From assembly GCA_910588745.1 (NCBI GenBank), contig CAJURK010000057.1, forward strand, positions 1 through 15,025: 15,025 nt of DNA. Direction: 5' to 3'. A program made the position numbers and the translations under genes. The notes under the pieces are model-generated. The model made no database searches, was not told the DNA's origin, and saw only the letters and a program-made list of their open reading frames with translations. Each line of letters starts with the position of its first letter. Positions within the stretch are counted from its first letter, which is position 1. This document shows, one piece after another, positions 1-6,444 of the stretch. The DNA is from an uncultured Dorea sp. Its GTDB lineage: Bacteria > Bacillota > Clostridia > Lachnospirales > Lachnospiraceae.

Positions 1-138
1 CATTATGGGTAACTGACACGTAACTTACAAATGCATAAATAATGTTGAAAAATCGGGATTCTAAGTTCAGCAACCGATAATTCTCTGGCTTTTTCTCTTG
101 AGATAAGCAGAACAATGATACAGATGCAAGAATATGGA

Positions 139-165
139 CTCCGCAGGTTATCCTGCGGAGTTTTT
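139..165 (+). terminator. Rho-independent terminator
   Basis: A perfect 9-bp stem (CTCCGCAGG, 139-147, pairing with CCTGCGGAG, 152-160) closes a 4-nt loop and runs straight into five T residues (161-165). It probably ends a gene left of the window. Nothing recognisable as a gene is visible in 1-138. Confidence 0.85.
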
Positions 166-168
166 GTC

Positions 169-197
169 TTAACTTTTCAGGAGATTAGGGGTATAAT
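169..197 (+). promoter_or_regulatory. Sigma-A-type promoter before a 16-codon frame
   Basis: TTAACT (169-174) and a consensus TATAAT (192-197) are separated by exactly 17 bp, immediately after the terminator. The -35 box is only partly consensus. A good ribosome site and a short reading frame follow, so transcription from here would cross the small frame and run toward the MerR-type promoter. Confidence 0.45.
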
Positions 198-232
198 AAA
201 TTTAATGTAATACGACTAAGGAGCTTCTTGTT

Positions 233-283
233 ATGTGTGATGTTAAAAAGTATGAAAAAAATGATTTAGCAGGAAAAAAATGA
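233..283 (+). CDS. Possible 16-residue peptide (leader or gene-start remnant)
   Basis: ATG at 233 lies 9 nt after AAGGAG (218-223) and opens a 16-codon frame, MCDVKKYEKNDLAGKK, ending with TGA at 281-283. The peptide is rich in lysine and has no signal sequence or known motif. The DNA contains a 12-bp direct repeat, GAAAAAAATGAT (254-265 and 273-284), which includes two seven-A runs. The promoter, ribosome site and start codon are well placed, but so short a frame could be chance, a leader peptide, or the truncated 5' end of a lost gene. I do not recognise it. Confidence 0.3.
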   Translation: MCDVKKYEKNDLAGKK

Positions 284-312
284 TAAAATAGATAATAATT
301 TTGAAAAAAGTA

Positions 313-343
313 TTGACCTTCCACCTTGTGGAAGCTGTATAAC
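313..343 (+). promoter_or_regulatory. MerR-type promoter and operator
   Basis: TTGACC (313-318) and TATAAC (338-343) are separated by 19 bp, the over-long spacing characteristic of promoters activated by MerR-family proteins through DNA untwisting. The spacer holds a perfect inverted repeat, CTTCCAC-CTT-GTGGAAG (318-334), the expected operator for a MerR dimer. The next gene is a MerR regulator, so autoregulation of the merR/UPF0145 operon is the direct inference. Confidence 0.8.
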
Positions 344-380
344 ACAGGTACAGACCTAGATGACGGCGAGGTAAAATCAG

Positions 381-1022
381 ATGCAGATCAAACATGTAGA
401 GGAACTGGTTGGTATTACCAGAAAGAATATTCGGTTTTATGAAGACCAAGGACTTTTTACACCACCCAGGGCAGAGAACGGATATCGTGAATATCATGAG
501 GAAGAGATCAAACGGCTGAAGCAGATCAAAGTTCTTCGGAAGCTGTCCGTTTCCATAGAGGAAATTAAGAAAGTCTTTTCCGGAGAGTGCAGCCTGGACG
601 TATGTTTGGATAGACATCTGGAGGAACTGGAGCGTCAGAAGAAAAGTCTGGAGCAGATACAAGAAATTAGCCGCAGACTGACCGACAGGCATATTACGCT
701 GGATAAACTAGAGGCGGACGCATGCCTGGAGGAATTGGAACGGCTGGAAAAGGAGGGCGTAAGGTTTATGGATGTTAACAGCACAGATACTCACAGGAAG
801 AAAACCATGGGAGCATTGATCGGCGCGGCAAGCATGACGGTCATTATGGCGGCGGTTATCGGGTTTATGCTGTGGGCGCATATGCAGGAGCCGCTGCCGA
901 TTGGGCTTCTGGTATTTATTATTGCGACGCCGGTGGCTATCATTATAGGGACGATGGCGGCGCTGGTTGGACGAATCAAAGAAATTAAAGGAGGAGAAGA
1001 AGATGAAGCTTCTAAGTATTGA
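381..1022 (+). CDS. MerR-family regulator with C-terminal membrane helices
   Basis: This 213-residue protein starts at ATG 381, 8 nt after GAGGT (368-372). Residues 1-70 form a MerR winged helix-turn-helix; the run from ITRKNIRFYEDQGL through NGYREY is the family signature. Residues 75-125 are charged and helical, the usual antiparallel dimerisation coiled coil. Two hydrophobic stretches (about 145-166 and 173-197) then predict a membrane hairpin in place of a soluble ligand domain, with a short charged tail. Cys70 and Cys75, and Cys115 further on, could bind an effector, but no known metal-site pattern is obvious. The gene sits just downstream of a 19-bp-spaced promoter with a palindromic operator, so it probably controls itself and the overlapping UPF0145 gene. 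The effector is unknown. The MerR assignment is firm; the membrane location is inferred from hydrophobicity. Confidence 0.9.
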   Translation: MQIKHVEELVGITRKNIRFYEDQGLFTPPRAENGYREYHEEEIKRLKQIKVLRKLSVSIEEIKKVFSGECSLDVCLDRHLEELERQKKSLEQIQEISRRLTDRHITLDKLEADACLEELERLEKEGVRFMDVNSTDTHRKKTMGALIGAASMTVIMAAVIGFMLWAHMQEPLPIGLLVFIIATPVAIIIGTMAALVGRIKEIKGGEEDEASKY

Positions 1023-1314
1023 ATATATTCCGGGACAGGATATTGAGGCGCTGGGGATGGTGAAAGGCGCAGTTGTGCAGACTAAGAATTTTGGCAAGGA
1101 CTTTATGGCGGGGATGAAGACGCTGGTGGGCGGTGAGGTTGTAGCTTATACAGAGATGTTAAATGAAGCAAGGCAGATTGCCGTGAAACGTATGGTTGAC
1201 GAGGCAAAAGAAATGGGAGCCGACGCGGTTATCGGCATCCGGTATGGTTCCGCGCAGATGATGTCCGGAGCGGCAGAAGTAGTTGCCTACGGCACCGCAG
1301 TAAGATTCAAATAA
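1003..1314 (+). CDS. UPF0145 / YbjQ-family protein
   Basis: This 103-residue protein begins at ATG 1003, preceded by AAAGGAGGAG (987-996). An upstream in-frame start at 967 would add twelve highly charged residues and lacks this ribosome site, so I reject it. The body matches the YbjQ/UPF0145 family (PF01906, sometimes labelled putative heavy-metal-binding): an N-terminal strand, a GxVVQTKNFGKDF segment, the helix of MLNEARQIAVKRMVDEAKEM, then GADAVIGIRY and a final strand VVAYGTAVRF. Length is normal. Family members form small oligomers; the biochemical role is not established. It has no cysteine, so metal binding by thiols is unlikely. The gene overlaps the merR stop by 20 bp, implying translational coupling. 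Confidence 0.88.
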   Translation: MKLLSIEYIPGQDIEALGMVKGAVVQTKNFGKDFMAGMKTLVGGEVVAYTEMLNEARQIAVKRMVDEAKEMGADAVIGIRYGSAQMMSGAAEVVAYGTAVRFK

Positions 1315-1335
1315 GCGAAAGCTATTTACAAGGGA

Positions 1336-1407
1336 GTCCGTAAACGGCGGACGGAAGCCGATGCGTATAGTGGAGCGGACAATTGCTCCGGCTTCTGTCC
1401 GTGTCCG
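1336..1407. repeat. Palindromic intergenic element
   Basis: A near-perfect inverted repeat has arms CGGACGGAAGCCG (1348-1360) and CGGCTTCTGTCCG (1389-1401), 12 of 13 paired, around a 28-nt centre that holds a second hairpin (GGAGC 1372-1376 with GCTCC 1385-1389). GTCCG also occurs at 1336-1340, where it can pair with CGGAC at 1348-1352, so alternative folds are possible. There is no T tract, so it is not a standard terminator. It could be an RNA processing site, a REP-like element or a regulatory structure. Confidence 0.55.
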
Positions 1408-1450
1408 ATTACAGAACGATGAGCAACAATAGGAAGAAATATTTATGGAA

Positions 1451-1488
1451 GGCGCTGTGAAAGAAATACTTTCAGAGCGTCTCTTTTT
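1451..1488 (+). terminator. Rho-independent terminator after the merR/UPF0145 operon
   Basis: A 13-bp stem with one mismatch and one G-U pair (1451-1463 with 1469-1481, loop AAATA) is followed by TCTTTTT (1482-1488). It should end the merR/UPF0145 transcript and separates it from the GreA-family gene, which therefore probably has its own promoter. A TATGCT box overlaps the T tract, but I see no convincing -35. Confidence 0.75.
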
Positions 1489-1532
1489 ATGCTATGCTAA
1501 AGATAGCATTTGTAAGGAGGAACAGGTGTGAG

Positions 1533-2036
1533 ATGCGAGAGCAATTAACGCGGAGCGATGTAAAGAAGATTGAAAAAGAGATTGAGTACCGGAAGCTGGT
1601 CGTACGCAGGGAAGCCATTGAAGCAGTGAAGGAGGCCAGAGCCCATGGGGATTTGAGCGAGAACTTTGAATATCATGCGGCAAAGAAGGACAAGAATCAG
1701 AACGAGAGCAGAATTCGTTATTTAGAGCGGATGCTTAAGACGGCCGTGATTGTATCGGATGAGTCGAAGGACAATGAGGTGGGGATTAACAATACGGTTA
1801 CGGTCTATTTTGAGGATGACGATGAGACAGAAGTATACAGGCTGGTGACTTCCGTTAGAGGCAGTTCCTTAAAAGGCCTGATTAGTATTGAGTCGCCGAT
1901 GGGAAAAGCTCTTTTGGGGCATAAAGCCGGGGATCGGGTCTACGTGAGGATCAATGCTTCTGCCGGCTATTATGTGGTGATTCAGTCAATTGAAAATACA
2001 GGAGAGTGTGAAGAGGATTCCATTCGTAAGTATTAG
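1533..2036 (+). CDS. GreA/GreB-family transcript cleavage factor
   Basis: This 167-residue protein binds the RNA polymerase secondary channel and stimulates cleavage of backtracked RNA, if it acts like its family. Residues 1-72 form the charged N-terminal coiled coil. Its tip, GDLSENFEYHAAK (39-51), keeps the acidic residues Asp40 and Glu43 that match E. coli GreA Asp41 and Glu44. Residues 80-155 form the FKBP-like C-terminal domain, with the typical SIESPMGKALLGHKAGD motif (118-134). I chose ATG 1533, since AAGGAGG (1514-1520) lies 12 nt ahead; an earlier in-frame ATG at 1494 sits upstream of that ribosome site, inside a small hairpin (ATGCTA-AAGA-TAGCAT, 1494-1509). The sequence diverges from standard GreA and may be a paralogue of a housekeeping copy elsewhere. 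A 21-bp gap to the next gene suggests an operon. Confidence 0.88.
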   Translation: MREQLTRSDVKKIEKEIEYRKLVVRREAIEAVKEARAHGDLSENFEYHAAKKDKNQNESRIRYLERMLKTAVIVSDESKDNEVGINNTVTVYFEDDDETEVYRLVTSVRGSSLKGLISIESPMGKALLGHKAGDRVYVRINASAGYYVVIQSIENTGECEEDSIRKY

Positions 2037-2057
2037 AGTTTTCGGGAGGAAGAAGAG

Positions 2058-2798
2058 ATGGATCAGAAGTTATACGAGCAGGTAGAGCCAAAGGCAGAGT
2101 TTTTAATTCAGGCGCTTCCTTATATCAGGGACTTCAACCAGAACGTTGTAGTGATTGAATACGGCTGCAGAAAATATTTAAGCCCGGTGGACGAACAGGA
2201 GTTGATGCGGGATATTGCGCTGCTTAAAACGGTAGGTATGCGCCCCATCGTGGTACATGATACGCCGATGGGAGTCGATAAATTCCGGGAGAATAAGAGG
2301 GTGGCAAAGCTTTTGGAACTGTGCGGAACTAAGGCAATCGGAATCTGCGGCGTGGATTTACACACGCTGAATATGACGCTGGATAACGGATATATCCCGG
2401 TTATTGTTCCAAATGATATTGACAACGAGGATGTTCTGATTGATCCGAAAGATACCGCGTTGGAAATAGCGGTGAAGATGAAGGCAGATAAACTGGTATA
2501 TCTTTCTTCTCACAGAGGTATCTGGAAAGATCCGGAACGTACGAAGGTCTATCCCAGACTCACGGTGGATGAGGTACATAAGCTTTTAGCGGCGGGCTGG
2601 GTCACGGAAGGCGTGATATCTAGAGTAGAACGGGGATTTCAGGCGGTAGAGCATGGAGTGAATCGGGTGCATATTCTGGATGGGAGGATTAAACATGCGC
2701 TGCTGGTGGAGTTCTTCAGCGTAGCGGGAGTGGGAACGATTATTATCAGCGACGAAAAGAAGCTCTATGCTCATGAACTGGGGGAAATAGAAGAGTAA
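2058..2798 (+). CDS. Acetylglutamate-kinase-like protein, probably not a working kinase
   Basis: This 246-residue protein belongs to the amino-acid kinase fold and resembles ArgB most closely. The C-terminal half is very ArgB-like: NGYIPVIVPND (110-120), KADKLVYLS, and VNRVHILDGRIKHALLVEFF followed by GVGTIII. The key substrate sites are changed. The phosphate-binding Lys of the canonical KYGG motif is Glu34 in VVVIEYGC. The HGGGP nucleotide loop reads HDTPMG (67-72). The region that binds N-acetylglutamate in true ArgB (NGLRVTD and the following helix) is missing, making the protein about 45-50 residues short. The conserved PK near the C-terminus is SR (188-189). Asp132 appears to be retained. 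No other arginine gene is nearby; it follows a GreA-family gene by 21 bp. It may be a regulator, or an enzyme with another substrate. The fold is firm, the function open. Confidence 0.8.
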   Translation: MDQKLYEQVEPKAEFLIQALPYIRDFNQNVVVIEYGCRKYLSPVDEQELMRDIALLKTVGMRPIVVHDTPMGVDKFRENKRVAKLLELCGTKAIGICGVDLHTLNMTLDNGYIPVIVPNDIDNEDVLIDPKDTALEIAVKMKADKLVYLSSHRGIWKDPERTKVYPRLTVDEVHKLLAAGWVTEGVISRVERGFQAVEHGVNRVHILDGRIKHALLVEFFSVAGVGTIIISDEKKLYAHELGEIEE

Positions 2799-2860
2799 AA
2801 AAGATTGATTTTACAAACGGATCAACTTATAATGAAGATGTATTAGGCAATGCCTTGATC

Positions 2861-2899
2861 CACGTCTGCTAGGGAAAATTCTCTGACAGGCGTGTTTTT
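2861..2899 (+). terminator. Rho-independent terminator after the ArgB-like gene
   Basis: CACGTCTG (2861-2868) pairs with CAGGCGTG (2887-2894), with an inner AGGGAA/TTCTCT stem, followed by TTTTT (2895-2899). Two G-U pairs are included. It probably ends the greA-like/argB-like operon and lies well ahead of the YitT gene. Confidence 0.75.
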
Positions 2900-3043
2900 A
2901 TGATGTGACGAATATTGTTCCGTATATGATAAAATCTTTTGGGAGAATATGCGGTTTCGCATGCGGAATAAAGATTTGCTTGGTGGAAATATTACAAGGA
3001 AAAGGTGTGCGAAACCCACTTTAGTTTTGCGGAGGTATGTGAG

Positions 3044-3913
3044 ATGTGGACAGAGAATAAAAATGTAAGAAGTGTGCGGACATTTGTAATTATAATTTTG
3101 GGAAATATGTTGTATGCGCTTATAGTCAAGTTGTTTTTGCTTCCAGGTAATCTGATGACCGGCGGAACTACCGGTATCGGTCTGCTGGTAAAACGGTATA
3201 CCGAAATATCTCTTGCCGGATTTGTGCTGATATTTAACCTGATTATGCTGGCGGCGGGCTTTGTACTGCTTGGCAAGAAATTTGCCCTTACAACTGTGAT
3301 TAGTTCATTAGCCTATCCAATTTTTCTGGAGGTATTTGATCGGATACTGGGGGAGGTAACGCTGACAGAAGAACCGATTCTGAATACTATATTTTCCGGT
3401 TTAGGAATCGGCCTGGCGCTGGGACTTGTAATTCGGACGGGAGCTTCTACGGGAGGGATGGATATTCCGCCGCTGGTACTGCATAAATATTTCCGTATCC
3501 CGGTATCTGTAAGCCTGAATTTTTTTGATATGCTGATATTGGCGGGGCAGGCAGTTTATAATCCCGCGGAGAGGATTCTGTATGGAATTCTTCTGATTCT
3601 GATTTATACCGGGGTTTTAGACAAAGTAATGATGATGGGGGCTACCCGGACAGAGGTGAAGATTATCAGCGGGCATGTAGAAGAAATCCGGCAGGCAATC
3701 CTTGCGCAGGTGGATCGGGGAGTAACGATTCTGTATGGAGAGGGAGGATATTTACAGGAAGAGACCCAAGTAGTGCTGAGCATTCTGTATAATCGTGAAC
3801 TGCCGAAGGTGGAACGGTTAATCCGGGATATTGACCCGGAGGCATTTATGATAGTAAGCAGGGTAACGGAAGTGCGCGGGAAAGGATTTTCCATCAGCAA
3901 AGATTACCGGTAA
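3044..3913 (+). CDS. YitT-family membrane protein (YitT plus DUF2179)
   Basis: The protein has 289 residues from ATG 3044, which follows GGAGGT (3031-3036) at 7 nt; a GTG at 3005 would add 13 residues but has the weaker ribosome site. The N-terminal two thirds are a multi-helix membrane domain (hydrophobic runs near 12-33, 57-76, 84-100, 113-131, 155-170 and 178-192) of the YitT/DUF161 family. The motifs GNLMTGGTTGIGLL (35-48) and IRTGASTGGMDI (130-141) are the family's repeated glycine-rich loops. Residues about 200-282 form the cytoplasmic DUF2179 domain, including GVTILYGEGGY and FMIVSRVTEVRG. Length and domain order are typical. The transported substrate of this family is not established. 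The gene appears to stand alone, with terminators on both sides. Confidence 0.9.
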   Translation: MWTENKNVRSVRTFVIIILGNMLYALIVKLFLLPGNLMTGGTTGIGLLVKRYTEISLAGFVLIFNLIMLAAGFVLLGKKFALTTVISSLAYPIFLEVFDRILGEVTLTEEPILNTIFSGLGIGLALGLVIRTGASTGGMDIPPLVLHKYFRIPVSVSLNFFDMLILAGQAVYNPAERILYGILLILIYTGVLDKVMMMGATRTEVKIISGHVEEIRQAILAQVDRGVTILYGEGGYLQEETQVVLSILYNRELPKVERLIRDIDPEAFMIVSRVTEVRGKGFSISKDYR

Positions 3914-3923
3914 CCGGAACAAT

Positions 3924-3976
3924 CGCTGCCTGATAAAGTTTGTTGAGATTCTACTGGAAATAGCAGCGTGTTTTTT
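3924..3976 (+). terminator. Probable terminator after the YitT gene
   Basis: CGCTGC (3924-3929) pairs with GCAGCG (3963-3968) across a long 33-nt interval, then TG and six T residues (3971-3976). The long loop makes this weaker than the other terminators here. The T tract overlaps the spacer of the promoter proposed for purO. Confidence 0.5.
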
Positions 3977-3983
3977 ATATAAT
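3955..3983 (+). promoter_or_regulatory. Likely promoter of the purO-purH pair
   Basis: A consensus TATAAT (3978-3983) has TGGAAA (3955-3960) 17 bp upstream, a partial match to TTGACA. It lies about 55 bp before the purO start. I see no PurR-box-like repeat or purine riboswitch between it and the gene. Confidence 0.45.
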
Positions 3984-4036
3984 AAAATTGTATGCAGGAA
4001 AAAGAGGCCAACAGATAAAGAAAAGGAGAATGATTC

Positions 4037-4750
4037 ATGGAGATGTTGTCAATTGAGAAGGAACTGAAACAGAATGCGTATCCGGGCAGAGGGATTATCA
4101 TCGGAAGAAGCGGTGACGGCACGAAAGCGGTGACGGCTTACTTTATTATGGGCAGAAGCGAGAATAGCCGCAACCGTATTTTTGTAGAGGACGGCGAGGG
4201 TATTCGTACTCAGGCCTTTGACGAATCCAAGGTTACTGACCCAAGTTTGATCATCTATGCTCCGGTACGTGTGCTGGGAAACAAGACCATTGTGACAAAT
4301 GGGGATCAGACTGATACCATTTATGAAGGGATGGACAGGCAGCTTACCTTTGAACAGTCTTTAAGAAGCCGGGAATTTGAGCCGGACGAACCGAATTATA
4401 CCCCGAGGATTTCCGGAATTATGCATGTGGAGAACGGGAAATACAGTTACGCTATGTCTATCCTAAAGAGCAATAATGGGGATCCTTCGAGCTGTGGCAG
4501 ATATACCTTTGCCTATGAGAATGCCAAAGCGGGAGAGGGACGTTTTATCCATACGTATATGCATGACGGCAATCCGCTTCCAAGTTTTGAGGGAGAACCG
4601 AAACTGGTGGAGATTCCGGACGATATAGACGCGTTTACAGAACTTTTGTGGAACAGCCTGAATGAGGACAACAAAGTGTCGTTGTTTGTACGTTATATTG
4701 ACATTGCAACGGGCAACTATGAATCGAAGATCGTGAATAAGAATAAATAA
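4037..4750 (+). CDS. purO: IMP cyclohydrolase, PurO type
   Basis: This 237-residue cytosolic enzyme should close the ring of FAICAR to form IMP, the last step of de novo purine synthesis. It matches the archaeal PurO family (PF07826, NTN-hydrolase-like fold) rather than the bacterial cyclohydrolase domain of PurH. The family landmarks are visible: an N-terminal YPGRGIIIGRS (14-24), RNRIFVEDG, the conserved NGDQTDTI (88-95) and YTPRISGIM (121-129). The start at 4037 has AAAAGGAG (4021-4028) 8 nt upstream. The next gene, 12 bp on, is an AICAR transformylase without a cyclohydrolase domain, so the two together replace bifunctional PurH; this context strongly supports the assignment. Length is somewhat above archaeal PurO (about 200 residues). 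Confidence 0.88.
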   Translation: MEMLSIEKELKQNAYPGRGIIIGRSGDGTKAVTAYFIMGRSENSRNRIFVEDGEGIRTQAFDESKVTDPSLIIYAPVRVLGNKTIVTNGDQTDTIYEGMDRQLTFEQSLRSREFEPDEPNYTPRISGIMHVENGKYSYAMSILKSNNGDPSSCGRYTFAYENAKAGEGRFIHTYMHDGNPLPSFEGEPKLVEIPDDIDAFTELLWNSLNEDNKVSLFVRYIDIATGNYESKIVNKNK

Positions 4751-4762
4751 GGAGCGGATGAG

Positions 4763-5941
4763 ATGAAAGAATTAGAATTAAAATATGGCTGCAACCCGAA
4801 CCAGAAGCCGTCCAGGATCTATATAGAGGATGGAAGCGAACTTCCTATTCAGGTGCTTTGCGGACGTCCGGGATATATTAATTTTTTGGATGCGTTTAAC
4901 GGCTGGCAGCTTGTAAAGGAGTTAAAGCAGGCGACGGGGCTTCCGGCTGCGACATCCTTTAAGCATGTATCTCCGGCGGGGGCGGCGGTAGGACTCCCGC
5001 TTACCGAGACTTTGGCGAAGATTTACTGGGTGGATGATCTGGGAGAATTGTCTCCCCTTGCATGTGCTTATGCAAGGGCTAGAGGCGCGGACAGGATGTC
5101 TTCTTTTGGGGATTTTATTTCTCTGTCAGACGTGTGCGACGCGGATACAGCCAGGCTGATTAAGAGGGAAGTATCGGACGGTGTGATTGCGCCGGGGTAT
5201 GAGCTGGAAGCGCTAGAGATACTGAAACAGAAAAAGAACGGTAATTATAACGTGATACAGATCGATCCGGACTATGTGCCGGCAGAGTTGGAGCATAAAG
5301 AAGTTTATGGAATCACTTTTGAGCAGGGCAGGAATGAATTAAAGATTGACGAGAAATTCTTTGACGATATTGTAACGGAGAACCAGGATATGACGGAACA
5401 GGCAAGAATTGATCTTGCAATCGCTATGATTACTCTGAAATATACCCAGTCCAATTCCGTATGCTATGTAAAAGACGGACAGGCAATCGGTATCGGCGCA
5501 GGGCAGCAGTCCCGGATCCACTGTACCAGGCTTGCCGGACAGAAAGCGGACAACTGGTGGCTGAGACAGAATCCAAAGGTGCTTAACCTGCCGTTTAAAG
5601 ACGATATCCGCCGAGCAGATCGGGATAATGCGATTGATCTTTACATTGGCGAAGAGTATATGGATGTGTTAAATGATGAGGCATGGCCGAATACGTTCAA
5701 AGAAAAGCCGGCAGTATTTACCAGGGAAGAGAAACGCGCGTGGTTAGACCAGATGTCGGGCGTGGCTCTTGGATCGGATGCATTCTTCCCATTCGGCGAT
5801 AATATTGAGCGGGCGCATAAGAGCGGCGTACAATATATCGCGCAGCCGGGCGGTTCCGTCAGAGATGATCATGTAATTGAGACTTGTAACAAGTATCATA
5901 TGGTAATGGCGTTTACCGGAATTCGGTTATTCCATCACTAA
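4763..5941 (+). CDS. purH: AICAR transformylase, stand-alone (PurH C-terminal domain)
   Basis: This 392-residue enzyme transfers a formyl group from 10-formyl-THF to AICAR, giving FAICAR. It contains only the AICARFT part of PurH: KYGCNPNQ (7-14), the catalytic SFKHVSPAG (65-73, with Lys67-His68), the conserved IGIGAGQQSRIHCTRLAG stretch (about 242-259), SDAFFPFGDN and PGGSVRDD, ending GIRLFHH. The MGS/IMP cyclohydrolase domain of about 200 residues normally fused at the N-terminus is absent; the start is genuine, since AAGGAG (4749-4754) overlaps the stop of purO, placing the two in one coupled operon. Motif wording is closer to the eukaryotic ATIC-like branch than to E. coli PurH. Fused PurH is the usual bacterial arrangement. 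Confidence 0.93.
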   Translation: MKELELKYGCNPNQKPSRIYIEDGSELPIQVLCGRPGYINFLDAFNGWQLVKELKQATGLPAATSFKHVSPAGAAVGLPLTETLAKIYWVDDLGELSPLACAYARARGADRMSSFGDFISLSDVCDADTARLIKREVSDGVIAPGYELEALEILKQKKNGNYNVIQIDPDYVPAELEHKEVYGITFEQGRNELKIDEKFFDDIVTENQDMTEQARIDLAIAMITLKYTQSNSVCYVKDGQAIGIGAGQQSRIHCTRLAGQKADNWWLRQNPKVLNLPFKDDIRRADRDNAIDLYIGEEYMDVLNDEAWPNTFKEKPAVFTREEKRAWLDQMSGVALGSDAFFPFGDNIERAHKSGVQYIAQPGGSVRDDHVIETCNKYHMVMAFTGIRLFHH

Positions 5942-5956
5942 TTTACGAAGTTATAA

Positions 5957-5986
5957 AGCGGGTGCTGGATGCAGCATCCGCTGATT
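5957..5986 (+). terminator. Probable terminator after purH
   Basis: An 11-bp stem with one G-U pair (AGCGGGTGCTG, 5957-5967, with CAGCATCCGCT, 5972-5982) has a GATG loop and is followed by only a short GATTT. The stem is strong and the T tract poor. Position just after the purine operon supports the call. Confidence 0.6.
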
Positions 5987-6006
5987 TGGGTTGAGGAACT
6001 TAGGAT

Positions 6007-6337
6007 ATGGGAGAATTGAAAAGTATTATGAAAAAGCGGCGGATTATAAATTTTGCAATTGTTTGGATGCTTGTAGTTTCTTTTACCGTACCAGCGTACG
6101 CTAGTGAAACAGAAATAATAGAAAACCCGGCAATTTTGGAAGAGGAGATTGAAAATAGCGGGCTGGATTGGTAATGGCGGAAATCAGCATGTCCAAAACG
6201 CTGGCGGAATTGTAATGAGAAGCGGACATCCTTATGCAGTTGTTATTTTGTCAACGGCTTATGGAAGACTGGATTATATGAATCTATTGGTTTCAGCAAT
6301 CGATGCAGCGCATGAAGAGCTGCTGACGAATGATTGA
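6007..6337 (+). pseudogene. Decayed secreted serine hydrolase (beta-lactamase-like) remnant
   Basis: Two out-of-frame pieces lie together. From ATG 6007 (GAGGAA at 5993-5998) a 55-codon frame reads a clear signal peptide: KKRR, a hydrophobic core from IINFAIVW to VVSFTV, and PAYA before the predicted cut, then an acidic stretch, ending at TAA 6172. In the +1 frame, from about 6149 to TGA 6335, the sequence reads KIAGWIGNGGNQHVQNAGG then IVMRSGHPYAVVILSTAYG and a closing helix. That resembles the end of class-A beta-lactamase-like serine hydrolases, from near the K-(S/T)-G strand to the C-terminus. The catalytic SxxK and SxN regions between are missing, so I infer a large internal deletion plus a frameshift. 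An alternative is two tiny independent genes, but the second piece has no good start. The signal peptide is firm; the hydrolase identity is moderate. Confidence 0.6.
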
Positions 6338-6342
6338 TTTTT

Positions 6343-6379
6343 AATAGGAGGCATTATTGAATGCCTCCTATTATTATGC
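6343..6379 (+). terminator. Rho-independent terminator with a perfect 13-bp stem
   Basis: AATAGGAGGCATT (6343-6355) pairs perfectly with AATGCCTCCTATT (6360-6372) around ATTG. The tail ATTATTAT is T-rich but not a pure T run. It closes the decayed hydrolase region and isolates the sugar locus downstream. Confidence 0.7.
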
Positions 6380-6444
6380 CCGGCAATCAATCAGAATGCC
6401 CATAGAGCGGCAGGTTTTGAATTGTATTTTTTTAAAAAGAATGA

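Noticed and set aside
1..138. A gene fragment at the left edge
   Set aside because: Frames are short and broken, with no motif; only the terminator at 139-165 hints that a transcript ends here.
243..692. A 149-codon minus-strand reading frame
   Set aside because: It is the complement of the MerR gene and its promoter region, has no ribosome site or recognisable domain, and its leucine/phenylalanine-rich text is what charged coding sequence gives when read in reverse.
967..1002. Earlier start for the UPF0145 gene
   Set aside because: It would add twelve charged residues not typical of the family, and the strong AAAGGAGGAG site points to ATG 1003.
2058..2798. Annotating the ArgB-like gene as a functional acetylglutamate kinase
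   Set aside because: Catalytic lysine, glycine-rich loop and acetylglutamate-binding region are altered or missing.
3005..3043. GTG start for the YitT gene
   Set aside because: ATG 3044 has a better ribosome site (GGAGGT) and gives the usual family length.
3914..4036. A purine riboswitch before purO
   Set aside because: The spacer holds a terminator and promoter overlap and no conserved purine-aptamer loops; only about 50 nt of leader remain after the promoter.
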